DNA from: UBA6065 sp036565605
GTDB lineage: Bacteria; Patescibacteriota; Minisyncoccia; Phycocordibacterales; UBA6065
Assembly (NCBI GenBank): GCA_036565605.1
Contig: DATCXV010000002.1
Coordinates: 1-48,675 of the forward strand
Length of the DNA: 48,675 bases
Reading direction: 5' to 3'
The position numbers and the translations under genes were made by a program. Below the pieces are notes generated by a model that saw nothing but the letters and a program-made list of their open reading frames with translations, was not told the origin of the DNA and did not search any database. Shown here piece after piece: positions 39,313-47,186 of the stretch; within the stretch, counting starts at the first letter, position 1, and each line of letters opens with the position of its first letter.

Positions 39313-39978
39313 TTACTTTGCCGGGGCTTCGGCACCTTCTGCACCAGCTTCACCCTCCTTGGCTTCCTTACCTTTCTTTTCGACTTCAATTGCCGAAAGA
39401 TCAATCGGAGCGGTCGGCTCTTCGATTTCCGCCTTCGGCTCTGCCGCCGATGCGACAATGTCGTCAGGATTAATAGCAAGCTTCACGCCAGCCGGAAGTT
39501 TGATGTCGCCAGCCTTAACGGTGGACTTGAAGTCCGCAAGACCTGCGATATCAACCTCGATTTTATGAGGAAGATCCTTCGGAAGCGCCTCGATTTCGAT
39601 ATCGTGAAGCACCTTAACAAGCGTACCACCCAATTCTTTGACTGCCGGAGCAACACCAACGAATTCCAAAGGAACAGAAACTTTGATCGGCTTGCCCTTT
39701 TCGAAGACATAGAAGTCCGCATGAAGAGGCTTGCCCGTGACCGGGTGCAAGTCGATGTCATGAATGAGCGATTCAACTTCGATGCCTTCGCCCTTTAAGA
39801 TAACGACCGTCGATTCACCAGCTTGCTTATACGCTTTGGCAAAATCCATAAGACCGATAGAGATCGGGGTGGATGCTTCCTTTTTGCCGTAAAACACAGC
39901 CGGAATGCGGCCAGATTTGCGCAAGGCTTCGACGTCGGCCTTGAGATCGCGCTTCGCTACGTTGAGGGTGATTGCCAT
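39313..39978 (-). CDS. rplY: 50S ribosomal protein L25 (general stress protein Ctc type)
   Basis: The 221-aa protein has an N-terminal L25 beta-barrel that binds 5S rRNA (LRKSGRIPAVFYGKKEA and DIDLHPVTGKPLHADFYVFE) and the TL5/Ctc C-terminal domain (DLPHKIEVDIAGLADF). An acidic/Ala-rich tail of about 45 residues follows. TATACT lies 9 nt upstream of the ATG. Confidence 0.95.
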   Translation of the reverse strand: MAITLNVAKRDLKADVEALRKSGRIPAVFYGKKEASTPISIGLMDFAKAYKQAGESTVVILKGEGIEVESLIHDIDLHPVTGKPLHADFYVFEKGKPIKVSVPLEFVGVAPAVKELGGTLVKVLHDIEIEALPKDLPHKIEVDIAGLADFKSTVKAGDIKLPAGVKLAINPDDIVASAAEPKAEIEEPTAPIDLSAIEVEKKGKEAKEGEAGAEGAEAPAK

Positions 39979-40032
39979 AGGTCTACCAGTATATACAGAA
40001 AGCGAGAATTGTAAAGGCTTTAGCTACTCTTC

Positions 40033-40215
40033 TTATTTGATGAAAAAAAAGATCGCCAACCCGAAGAAAACCAACGAACAGATGATCTGGATTACGTTTG
40101 CGCCCTTCTCGTCCTTGGCCAAACCTTTCGAGATGAGCCAGGCAGCAAACTTAGGCGTCGTGTTAACGCCATAATTACGCGGAGTGAAATTATTTTCTTC
40201 GAATTGTACGTTCAT
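40033..40215 (-). CDS. Tiny C-terminally anchored membrane protein, paralogue of 46149-46427
   Basis: The 60-aa protein starts MNVQFEENNFTPRNYGVN and has a short amphipathic stretch (FAAWLISKGLAKDEKGANVI). It ends in one membrane span (IICSLVFFGLAIFFFI). It resembles the 92-aa protein at 46149: both share VQF(E/D)E-N-F near the start and G(L/M)AKD-K-A before the span. The function is unknown. No Shine-Dalgarno is visible. Confidence 0.75.
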   Translation of the reverse strand: MNVQFEENNFTPRNYGVNTTPKFAAWLISKGLAKDEKGANVIQIICSLVFFGLAIFFFIK

Positions 40216-40241
40216 GTCTTATCATTCGTTATTTTTTTATT

Positions 40242-41897
40242 CTACCTCCCTGTCGCGATGTGCGCCAGCATATATTTCTTAGTTCCACCAACTTTTTTAC
40301 CCGGATTGAATATATTTTTCGGATCAAAAGCATCTTTCACAGCTTGGAAAAGTTCCATCATGTGAGCACCAAACATTTTCGGCAAATAAGGGGTACGTAC
40401 GATACCATCGTTATGTTCACCAGTAAGAGAACCGCCAAATGAAAGAACTAAGTCATAAACTTTGTCAGAAACTTCGTCGATGGCTTTGACATTTTTCGGA
40501 TCCTCCATATCCATCAAAGGAATGATGTGGAAATTACCATTGCCTGCATGGCCAGCAATCGTGTACAGAAGTCCGTATTCATCCAAAATAGCGCGCATTT
40601 TGGGCAAAAATTGCGGCATAGATTCAACCGGCACGACTACATCATCAACAAAGGGTGCCGTACGACGACCATGAACATGGCTGCGCAACAGATTGAAACT
40701 TTCGCGGCGAATCGTCCAATATTTTTCCGAGTCGAATTCATTCTTTGCACGGCGCATTTTGAAACCATAGGGCTTTAACTTCTCTTTCAGCGCATTCATA
40801 CACGATTCAATTTCAGCATCAGTGTCGCCAGAAAATTCGACAAGCAAAACAAGCTTCGGAAATCCTCCAGTGAGAGCCATCCATGCTTCCGGAATAAAAC
40901 TCCACATAAGACGCAGGAAATTCAGTTTCATCGTCTTCAGCATCGAAGGCATGAACTTTACCGCCAAAGACATAGTCGAGTCATCGTAGGATTCAAGACT
41001 TTCTGGTTTGAACGGCAGAATATCATTCACGATATCGCCCAAACGATCAATCGATGGCATGAAGACCACGAACAATTTTGAAAGCGGTCGCATCGGTACC
41101 AAACGCACCGTGGCCTCTGTCACGACACCAAGCGTTCCCTGCGACCCAACAATCGCCTTGGATAGATCAAATACACCAGCGCCGCCATTTCCATTCGGAT
41201 CCCACACATCCCAGAGATGGTATCCAGCAGAGTTCTTCGAGACTTTGGGCCGAGCTGCGGTGATCGCCTCTGTATTCTTCGATACGATATCCCAGATTTT
41301 TTTATACAGCGCTCCTTCGAAATCATTCTGGGCAATTTTTTGGTCGAGTTCGGCTTTGGAAAGCGGTCGAACTTCGTACTCATTGCCGTCTTCAAACACC
41401 ATCTTCAAAGACTTCACATAGCGATTGGTCTTGCCGTACAAAAGTGTTTTTTCGCCTGCCGAATCATTCGCCACCATACCTCCTAATGTATTAAGGTTTT
41501 TTGAGGCCGTATATGAAGGCAGCATGACGCCAAGCTTTGCCGCCTCGGGCTCGAAATCACGATAAAAAGTGCCCGGCAAAACGGTTGCTTCGGTTTCCGA
41601 GAGTGATTTGATGCCGCGTATGTGACGCGAGACATCGACAATAATCGAGTCGTTCAGCGGTCCACCGGTCATATCGGTACCTGCCGAACGCACGGTAAGA
41701 GAGAGTTCTGGATGTGCCTGTTTATTGTCACGAACAAAACGGACAACTGCTTTTATATCTTCAACATCTTTTGGAAACACAACCACCTTCGGAACAACTT
41801 TAAACAAACTTGCGTCCAAAGACGCCGCAGAAAGTGCTTCAGGCGATGCATCCACCTCGCCCTTCATGATTTCTTTCAATTCTTTCACAAGATCCAT
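40242..41897 (-). CDS. FAD-linked oxidase, GlcD / D-lactate dehydrogenase type
   Basis: The 551-aa protein has an N-terminal PCMH-type FAD-binding domain (KVVVFPKDVEDIKAVVRF, then RSAGTDMTGGPLNDSIIVDV and NTLGGMVANDSAGEKTLLYG). Its C-terminal FAD-oxidase domain ends with the VDDVVVP, GHAGNGNFHIIPL and GEHNDGIVRTPYL signatures. Family members oxidise 2-hydroxy acids such as D-lactate or glycolate; the substrate is not certain here. D-lactate would suit a fermentative cell. The ATG at 41897 is chosen because TATACT ends 6 nt upstream, although the frame stays open to 41981. Confidence 0.92.
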   Translation of the reverse strand: MDLVKELKEIMKGEVDASPEALSAASLDASLFKVVPKVVVFPKDVEDIKAVVRFVRDNKQAHPELSLTVRSAGTDMTGGPLNDSIIVDVSRHIRGIKSLSETEATVLPGTFYRDFEPEAAKLGVMLPSYTASKNLNTLGGMVANDSAGEKTLLYGKTNRYVKSLKMVFEDGNEYEVRPLSKAELDQKIAQNDFEGALYKKIWDIVSKNTEAITAARPKVSKNSAGYHLWDVWDPNGNGGAGVFDLSKAIVGSQGTLGVVTEATVRLVPMRPLSKLFVVFMPSIDRLGDIVNDILPFKPESLESYDDSTMSLAVKFMPSMLKTMKLNFLRLMWSFIPEAWMALTGGFPKLVLLVEFSGDTDAEIESCMNALKEKLKPYGFKMRRAKNEFDSEKYWTIRRESFNLLRSHVHGRRTAPFVDDVVVPVESMPQFLPKMRAILDEYGLLYTIAGHAGNGNFHIIPLMDMEDPKNVKAIDEVSDKVYDLVLSFGGSLTGEHNDGIVRTPYLPKMFGAHMMELFQAVKDAFDPKNIFNPGKKVGGTKKYMLAHIATGR

Positions 41898-42042
41898 GGC
41901 GACAGTATACCAGACGGATCTGCAACAGCTTTGCGAACCCTTCGCCGCTTGCCTTTCGTAGCGAAAGTGAGGGCCACACACGGATCGGCCCGTGAACGGC
42001 AGACATCATTACAAATGACATTAGTAGATAACTTAGAAACTT

Positions 42043-42945
42043 ATGGCACAGAGAAAACGATTCGCGCTTTTCGCCGCACTCGCGGCAGGAGTGCTGACTC
42101 TAGTTACTGCCTCCAACGCGCTCGCACAGTCTGTGACGGTAAGCTCTGACAATGGCCAGAGCACAAATACACCCACAAGCACTGACACGTTCACGAACGG
42201 CGCAGGCATGGGCCAATACATCACCGCAACAACCACGACCGGAACAACAAACAACGTGTCTAACACGTCGTCAGATAACAACTTTACAAACAATGGCTCC
42301 GGTGGATCGAATGTAGCCGCAACACCCGAGGAGATCGCACTCATAAATGACACTACTGGCCTTACGACCGGCTCGTCTGGCCAAGATGTCACGACACTGC
42401 AAGGCTTCCTCGCAGAACTTGGATTTCTGGATCTTTCGGGAATTGGCGGACCAACCGGCTATTACGGTCCAATGACCCAAGAGGCTGTTGCCCGCTATCA
42501 GGCCGCAGTCGGCGCCCCGTCGACCGGATACTTTGGTCCGATCACAAGAGAATCGATGGCATACCACTTCGTCCGCAATAACTGGCTCGACAATCTTTCA
42601 AGCATCAACGGTATGGAAGGAGCGAACGGAGCTGGCGGCTCAGTCTCGGGTAACGCAGGAGTAAACACAGGCGGTGCAGAAGTCGACCTCTCTGGTCCCT
42701 TCGCCGCAACAAACCCTGGCTCCTATTGGTACGGAGTTTGGTATCCAAACACGGTAGATTTGTCAGTCACCGCATCAAATGCTTCATCGAATGAATCTTC
42801 GGAAAGCACCGAAACAACCGGAAGCGGAACCATTGATAATGCAAGCGGAACCATTGATAATGCAAGCGGAACCATTGAATCCACAGACGGAGCAGATAGT
42901 GTAAATAGTACGGATAACAGTGGCTACGACTACATGGGTCCGTAG
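42043..42945 (+). CDS. Secreted low-complexity protein with one peptidoglycan-binding domain
   Basis: The 300-aa protein has a signal peptide (about 1-29, ending SNALAQ), a Thr/Asn/Ser-rich region, and one PG_binding_1 domain (about 103-170, with LQGFLAELGFLDL, GYYGPMTQEAVARYQAA and STGYFGPITRESM). A Ser/Gly/Thr-rich tail contains three tandem SGTID(N/S)A-like units. It probably coats or crosslinks the cell wall. Its domain is a smaller form of the modules that end the two giant proteins in this window. It ends at a bidirectional terminator shared with fba. Confidence 0.85.
   Translation: MAQRKRFALFAALAAGVLTLVTASNALAQSVTVSSDNGQSTNTPTSTDTFTNGAGMGQYITATTTTGTTNNVSNTSSDNNFTNNGSGGSNVAATPEEIALINDTTGLTTGSSGQDVTTLQGFLAELGFLDLSGIGGPTGYYGPMTQEAVARYQAAVGAPSTGYFGPITRESMAYHFVRNNWLDNLSSINGMEGANGAGGSVSGNAGVNTGGAEVDLSGPFAATNPGSYWYGVWYPNTVDLSVTASNASSNESSESTETTGSGTIDNASGTIDNASGTIESTDGADSVNSTDNSGYDYMGP
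42820..42882 (+). repeat. Three 21-bp tandem repeats in coding sequence
   Basis: Units at 42820-42840, 42841-42861 and 42862-42882 have the core AAGCGGAACCATTGA. The first two differ at one base and the third diverges in its last bases. They encode the repeated SGTIDNA segment and could expand or contract by slippage. Confidence 0.85.
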
Positions 42946-42968
42946 CAAAGAATGGGAACTGGATATGA

Positions 42969-42994
42969 AAAAAGAGCGCTCAGGCGCTCTTTTT
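42969..42994. terminator. Bidirectional terminator
   Basis: AAAAAGAGCGC pairs with GCGCTCTTTTT around a 4-nt loop. It serves the rightward secreted-protein gene and the leftward aldolase gene. Confidence 0.9.
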
Positions 42995-42996
42995 AT

Positions 42997-43899
42997 TTAG
43001 GCAAGCTTGTTAAAGATACGAAGTTTTTCCTCAATCACCTTCTGCATGGCTTCAACCGAAGGCTTCATGATCCTGTACGGCGCAACCTGATCCGGTTCGT
43101 GCTGAATCTGTGCTTTCAAAGCATCGCGGTATGCCACACGGATTTCAGTATTCACATGAATAATAGCAACACCTGCATCGATAGCTGCTTTGAAGTCTTC
43201 AGCCGAGTTACCCGAGCCGCCATGAAGGACCAGTGGGATACGCTTACCACTTGCTGCCAAAGCGTCCGAAATTTCCTTAATGCGCGTAATGTTAAGCGCT
43301 GGATCCTTGCCACCAGAAAGCATGCCGTGGATATTTCCCACTGCCGGAGCCAACATATCAACGCCGGTCGCAAGGACGAAACGGACCGCTTCGTCGGGTT
43401 TAGTTAGAAATTCTTCAGAAATCTGGACGCCTTCAGGAATTTTGTCGAGCACCTTTGATGATTTGCCGATAAAACCAATTTCGGCTTCGATGAGAAGTCC
43501 TTTGTCATGAGCATACTGCGCACATTTTTTGGTCGCGGCCACATTATCATCAAATGATTGTTCGGTGCCGTCATAGATCACCGAATCAAAGCCAGCATCG
43601 ACTGCCTCACAAACGCGTTCGATTGAATATGTATGGTCAGCATTCAAAAAGATTGGACGACCTTCGGCTTTCAATGTATCAACCAAGGCTTTGACCTGTT
43701 TTACACCGATAAAATCCCTCTCGCCTTCCGAGACGCCGATAATGACCGGTAGATTCAGAACTTTTGCCGCGTTCGCCACCGCCCAGAACCCTTCGATATT
43801 GGAAATATTAAAATGCCCGATAGCAACTTTGCGCTTCATCACATCTTCCACATGCCATCGCAACGAATGGGTGCCAGCTTTCTTGAATAGATTAAACAT
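42997..43899 (-). CDS. fba: Class II fructose-1,6-bisphosphate aldolase
   Basis: The 300-aa protein is a zinc-dependent class II aldolase. IFLNADHTYSIE holds the catalytic Asp and a zinc-ligand His, LLIEAEIGFIG is the Glu segment, and APAVGNIHGM and VLHGGSGN hold the other ligand His residues. It splits fructose-1,6-bisphosphate into DHAP and glyceraldehyde-3-phosphate. The divergent neighbour is a PfkB-family sugar kinase. The related tagatose-bisphosphate aldolase activity cannot be excluded. TATACT (43906-43911 on the minus strand) ends 6 nt before the ATG. Confidence 0.93.
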   Translation of the reverse strand: MFNLFKKAGTHSLRWHVEDVMKRKVAIGHFNISNIEGFWAVANAAKVLNLPVIIGVSEGERDFIGVKQVKALVDTLKAEGRPIFLNADHTYSIERVCEAVDAGFDSVIYDGTEQSFDDNVAATKKCAQYAHDKGLLIEAEIGFIGKSSKVLDKIPEGVQISEEFLTKPDEAVRFVLATGVDMLAPAVGNIHGMLSGGKDPALNITRIKEISDALAASGKRIPLVLHGGSGNSAEDFKAAIDAGVAIIHVNTEIRVAYRDALKAQIQHEPDQVAPYRIMKPSVEAMQKVIEEKLRIFNKLA

Positions 43900-43905
43900 A
43901 AAGAA

Positions 43906-43931
43906 AGTATAGCAGATTCATCTGATATAAT
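43906..43931. promoter_or_regulatory. Divergent promoter region fba / pfkB-type kinase
   Basis: The leftward TATACT (43906-43911) ends 6 nt before the fba ATG at 43899. The rightward TATAAT (43926-43931, preceded by TGA) ends 6 nt before the kinase ATG at 43938. Both are predicted leaderless. Confidence 0.65.
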
Positions 43932-43937
43932 TTCTTC

Positions 43938-44933
43938 ATGTTTTCAAAGCAAACTGATTTCCTTGCCATCGGCGATACGGTGGTCGACGACTTTATCCGA
44001 TTGAAAGAAGCTCATGTTACCTGTTCTATTAACCATGCGGATTGCGAAATCTGCATGAAATTTGGCGACAAGATTCCGTTCGAATCTGCAAGGGCGGTAC
44101 CAGCTGTTGGTAATTCTGCCAACGCAGCCGTAGCGGCAGCAAAACTTGGTTTGCGTTCGGCCCTGGTCGCGGATATCGGATCCGATGCACACGGCGCAGA
44201 CTGTCTGATGGCATTAAAGACCGCCGGCGTCGATACGCGCTTTGTTCGTGCACACAAAGGCATGCTCACGAACTATCATTATGTACTGTGGTATGGAGAC
44301 GAACGCACTATTTTGGTCAAACACCAGGAATATCCATATACTCTTCCCAAGATGAATGATCCAAAGTGGGTCTATGTCAGTTCACTTGGAGGCAATTCGT
44401 ACGAATACCATGTGCAGATCATGGAATGGCTCAAGACTCGTCCTGACATCAAGGTTGCCTTCCAGCCCGGCACCTTCCAAATGTCTTTGGGTGTAGAAAA
44501 ACTGCGCGGACTTTATGAACGCTGCAATATTTTCTTCTGCAACAAGGAGGAAGCACAGCGCATCCTGAATTCGAACGAGACTGACGTGAAAAAACTGATG
44601 GAGATGATGCGGGCACTTGGACCAAAAACCGTCGTCGTAACAGACGGTCCCGCCGGCGCCTACGCATACGACGGTACGAATACCTATTTCATGCCACCTT
44701 ACCCCGATCCCAAGCCTCCGTTCGAACGCACAGGCGCCGGCGATGCGTTCTCATCAACGCTCGTCATTGCTCTTGCCAAAGGAAAATCGCTTGAAGAAGC
44801 TCTGACGTGGGCGCCCATCAATTCAGCATCTGTTGTTCAAGCCATTGGCGCACAAAAGGGTCTCTTGAACGAACAAGAACTTGCCGACTGGCTTTCCAAA
44901 GCTCCAATAGATTACAAACCGCGAGTCATATAA
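43938..44933 (+). CDS. PfkB-family carbohydrate kinase
   Basis: The 331-aa protein has the ribokinase fold: AVGNSANAAVAAAKLGLRSA (family signature 1 region), a middle segment with FFCNKEEAQRIL, VVVTDGPAGAYAYDG and the catalytic anion-hole signature RTGAGDAFSSTLV near residue 271. It phosphorylates a sugar or sugar phosphate with ATP. Its divergent pairing with fba suggests 6-phosphofructokinase-like or related activity feeding the aldolase; that link is inference. An extra Cys-rich stretch (TCSINHADCEICMKFG, about 29-44) is unusual for the family. Confidence 0.9.
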   Translation: MFSKQTDFLAIGDTVVDDFIRLKEAHVTCSINHADCEICMKFGDKIPFESARAVPAVGNSANAAVAAAKLGLRSALVADIGSDAHGADCLMALKTAGVDTRFVRAHKGMLTNYHYVLWYGDERTILVKHQEYPYTLPKMNDPKWVYVSSLGGNSYEYHVQIMEWLKTRPDIKVAFQPGTFQMSLGVEKLRGLYERCNIFFCNKEEAQRILNSNETDVKKLMEMMRALGPKTVVVTDGPAGAYAYDGTNTYFMPPYPDPKPPFERTGAGDAFSSTLVIALAKGKSLEEALTWAPINSASVVQAIGAQKGLLNEQELADWLSKAPIDYKPRVI

Positions 44934-44985
44934 CAAAAAGAAATAAAAAAGTGCCGAATGATCGGCGCTTTTTTATTTCTTTTTG
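44934..44985. terminator. Very long bidirectional terminator
   Basis: A 24-bp stem (44934-44957 with 44962-44985, one G-T pair) closes an ATGA loop. It starts right after the kinase stop and includes the last codons and stop of the convergent PAP2 gene, so the KKK tail of that protein is part of the hairpin. Confidence 0.9.
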
Positions 44986-45539
44986 TCCAATTGCTTTTTG
45001 AACGGTGCCCACAATCGCTTGGAAAGCGCGTGCGAGACATACAGAATGAGGATGCCCACGATCCAGCCAGCTATCACTTGGCTTGGATAATGAACGCCCA
45101 AATACACGCGAGACCAACCGATCACAAGCGCCAAAAACGCTGCTCCCCACCAAACCGTGTGGCTTTTCGGATGTCGTAAGGCGACCCAGCCCAAGATAAC
45201 AACGGACATAAGCGCATGACCGGACGGCAAAGCGAAGCTATCATCGTGATCATAAGCAATGACGCGCGGATCGATTACATATGGTCGATCGATATGAAAA
45301 TAATGCTTCAAGACCGAAAGCACCCCGAATGAAACAATGGCGATGATGACCGTCTCGAACGCGATACGACGTTTTTCAATCATCAAAAGCGCCGCAGCCA
45401 ATACACCCAACATGATGGGATACGATCCGATACCGTGCGAAATGAAATACGCAGCCGAACGCCACGCCGGTCCAGCAGATTGCACCGCATACATGATGGC
45501 GCGATCCATGTTTGAAATGTGTTCAAGAATCATCTGCAT
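44973..45539 (-). CDS. PAP2-superfamily membrane phosphatase
   Basis: The 188-aa protein has five or six spans and the three PAP2 motifs: KHYFHIDRP (KX6RP), PSGHA, and SRVYLGVHYPSQVIAG (SRX5HX3D-like, with Gln in place of the usual final Asp). Members dephosphorylate lipid phosphates such as undecaprenyl or phosphatidylglycerol phosphates. It might recycle undecaprenyl pyrophosphate here. TATAAT ends 9 nt before the ATG. It follows the PH-domain gene on the same strand with a 10-bp gap. Confidence 0.9.
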   Translation of the reverse strand: MQMILEHISNMDRAIMYAVQSAGPAWRSAAYFISHGIGSYPIMLGVLAAALLMIEKRRIAFETVIIAIVSFGVLSVLKHYFHIDRPYVIDPRVIAYDHDDSFALPSGHALMSVVILGWVALRHPKSHTVWWGAAFLALVIGWSRVYLGVHYPSQVIAGWIVGILILYVSHALSKRLWAPFKKQLDKKK

Positions 45540-45549
45540 TATTTTTCCA

Positions 45550-46101
45550 TTATACAGGTTTCACCTCGACTGTCTTTTGAATGTTGGCACGACGAATAAG
45601 TTCGTCTCGCAAAACTTCTGCCACCTTTGCATCCATAGCAGAGATAACTCCTTCGAATTCGTCCTTGTCTTCTGGTTCATTCTCCTCGCCAGCAGTTTCG
45701 ATCTCGAAACGGGCAAGACCAAGTATCCGCTGTCCTATCGTGCGTGAAATTTCCACATTTTGTATCTGGCGATACGGAATAGCGAATTCTTCATTTTTGA
45801 AAACGCCACGCTTCAATTTGAACGCATCAGAGGTAAGCATGAACGCCGTCGTGCGATAGACGAGGCCCGATGATATGAAAGCGATGGCAAGCGAAAAAAT
45901 TGCAATGACGAAGAGCACCCACGATCCCGTTCGTGCAATAGACAAAAACTGTGTCGCAATAAAGCCTTGCGCTCGCATTATGGCGATGATCAAAGCCAGA
46001 ATCAAAAACACAAAACCTGGCGAAGACTTTTTCGAAACTAAAAACCAATACGTCGAAGAACCCAAACTCTGGAATATGTTTTCGGGAATAGCGCCGTTCA
46101 T
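45550..46101 (-). CDS. Membrane protein with bacterial PH domain (bPH2/DUF304)
   Basis: The 183-aa protein has two spans (about 28-44 and 58-82) followed by a bacterial PH-like domain with YRTTAFMLTSDAFKLKRGVF, IPYRQIQNVEISRTIGQRIL and GLARFEIETAG. An acidic stretch and a short helix end the chain. Its function is unknown; family members are often linked to envelope stress or export. TATACT ends 7 nt before the ATG at 46101. It is divergent from the gene at 46149. Confidence 0.88.
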   Translation of the reverse strand: MNGAIPENIFQSLGSSTYWFLVSKKSSPGFVFLILALIIAIMRAQGFIATQFLSIARTGSWVLFVIAIFSLAIAFISSGLVYRTTAFMLTSDAFKLKRGVFKNEEFAIPYRQIQNVEISRTIGQRILGLARFEIETAGEENEPEDKDEFEGVISAMDAKVAEVLRDELIRRANIQKTVEVKPV

Positions 46102-46148
46102 GGCCCTCAGTATACACCCGCCTTCATAACGCGTGCTATCATAACTTT

Positions 46149-46427
46149 ATGGCAGATCAAGTCCAATTCGATGAACAGAATCAGTTTGGTCGGAGTTTTC
46201 CAGGCACCATAACCCGCACTGATCCTTGGATCACTCGCTTTCTTGTTGGCCATGGTATGGCCAAGGATGTAAAAAGCGCCGAACGAATCGCGCTTGCAAT
46301 CGCGATCCTTGCTGCTCTGACAGCTTTCGTCATCTGGCACGTCTCGAAACCAGACGGCGCAACACTATCTCAAGACAAAATCCTTGAGCTCCGACAGGAC
46401 ATATATAGGACCGGAAACGCACAATGA
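46149..46427 (+). CDS. Small single-span membrane protein, paralogue of 40033-40215
   Basis: The 92-aa protein starts MADQVQFDEQNQFGRSF and has RFLVGHGMAKDVKSAERIAL before one membrane span (AIAILAALTAFVIWHV), then a polar tail. It shares the start and pre-span motifs with the 60-aa protein at 40033-40215. It overlaps the following pilin gene by ATGA (46424-46427), so translation is probably coupled and the product may take part in pilus function. TATCAT with a TGC extension ends 6 nt before the ATG. Confidence 0.8.
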   Translation: MADQVQFDEQNQFGRSFPGTITRTDPWITRFLVGHGMAKDVKSAERIALAIAILAALTAFVIWHVSKPDGATLSQDKILELRQDIYRTGNAQ

Positions 46428-46903
46428 AAAGCAAAGGCTTTACACTTATAGAATTACTTGTAGTCATCGCGATCATCGGACTACTTTCTTCTATCGTGCT
46501 CGCTTCACTTAACACAGCTCGCGCCAAAAGCCGCGACGCGCGCCGGCAGACAGACATGCACTCCATTCAAAGCGCACTTCAGCTTTATTACGACAAAAAC
46601 GGCAGCTTCCCTATGAATCGCAATCCATGCTGCGGATATCCGGACACTTCCCCAAACTTCTTGCAGGAGCTGATAACCGATCACTTTCTCTCGGCAACGC
46701 CGCACTCTCTCACATCAAGCAACCCTTATTACTATTATGATTACGGTCCGGGTAATACTATTGGCGCACTGATCGTCACCAGACTCGAAGCCGCTAATCC
46801 ATCGGTAACTGGTTATCCAGGTACTTGCAGACCTTGGGCATCAGGTGTGAATTGGTGCGATCAGTCGAGCAATACGTATTACTGTATCTGCAATCCGTAC
46901 TAG
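46424..46903 (+). CDS. Type IV pilin / pseudopilin
   Basis: The 159-aa protein has a class III signal: MKSKG then FTLIELLVVIAIIGLLSS, with Glu at position +5 of the mature protein. A helix with the ASLNTARAKSRDARRQTDM signature and a C-terminal globular head follow. The head contains several Cys (NPCCGYP, GTCRP, NWCDQ, YYCICNPY) that may form disulfides. Prepilin peptidase should cut after the Gly. It is coupled by ATGA overlap to the upstream membrane protein. Confidence 0.93.
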   Translation: MKSKGFTLIELLVVIAIIGLLSSIVLASLNTARAKSRDARRQTDMHSIQSALQLYYDKNGSFPMNRNPCCGYPDTSPNFLQELITDHFLSATPHSLTSSNPYYYYDYGPGNTIGALIVTRLEAANPSVTGYPGTCRPWASGVNWCDQSSNTYYCICNPY

Positions 46904-46924
46904 CCGGAGACTGAATTCAAAAAA

Positions 46925-46996
46925 TGACCCTACGGGGAATCGAACCCCGATTACAGGCTTGAAAAGCCCGTGTCCTAACCATTAGACGATAGGGCC
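46925..46996 (-). tRNA. tRNA-Glu (anticodon TTC)
   Basis: Minus-strand cloverleaf. The acceptor GGCCCTA pairs with TAGGGTC (one G-T pair), the D-arm contains GTCTAATGGTTAGGAC, the anticodon stem is CGGGC/GCCTG with loop TTTTCAA, and the T-arm is CGGGGTTCGATTCCCCG. CCA is not encoded. It reads GAA/GAG. Confidence 0.95.
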
Positions 46997-47085
46997 GCGA
47001 TCGTGCGGTTATCTGACCGCCAAAATATAGCATTTTTTCAAAGAAATGCTAGGATATCGAAGCAACGACACGAAAGCACACTATT

Positions 47086-47172
47086 GGAGAGGTGGCAGAG
47101 TGGTCGAATGCGCCGCACTCGAAATGCGGTAGGCTCGAAAGGGTCTCGGGAGTTCGAATCTCCCCCTCTCCG
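47086..47172 (+). tRNA. tRNA-Ser (anticodon CGA)
   Basis: A class II tRNA of 87 nt. The acceptor GGAGAGG pairs with CCTCTCC, the anticodon stem is CCGCA/TGCGG with loop CTCGAAA (CGA), there is a long variable arm, and the T-arm contains GGGAGTTCGAATCTCCC. CCA is not encoded. It reads UCG. The VanZ-like gene begins 14 nt after it. Confidence 0.95.
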
Positions 47173-47186
47173 CAGTACAAAGTAAG

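Noticed and set aside
45827..46117. A 96-codon minus-strand frame overlapping the PH-domain gene
   Set aside because: It is out of frame with the clear bPH2 protein and has no motif of its own.
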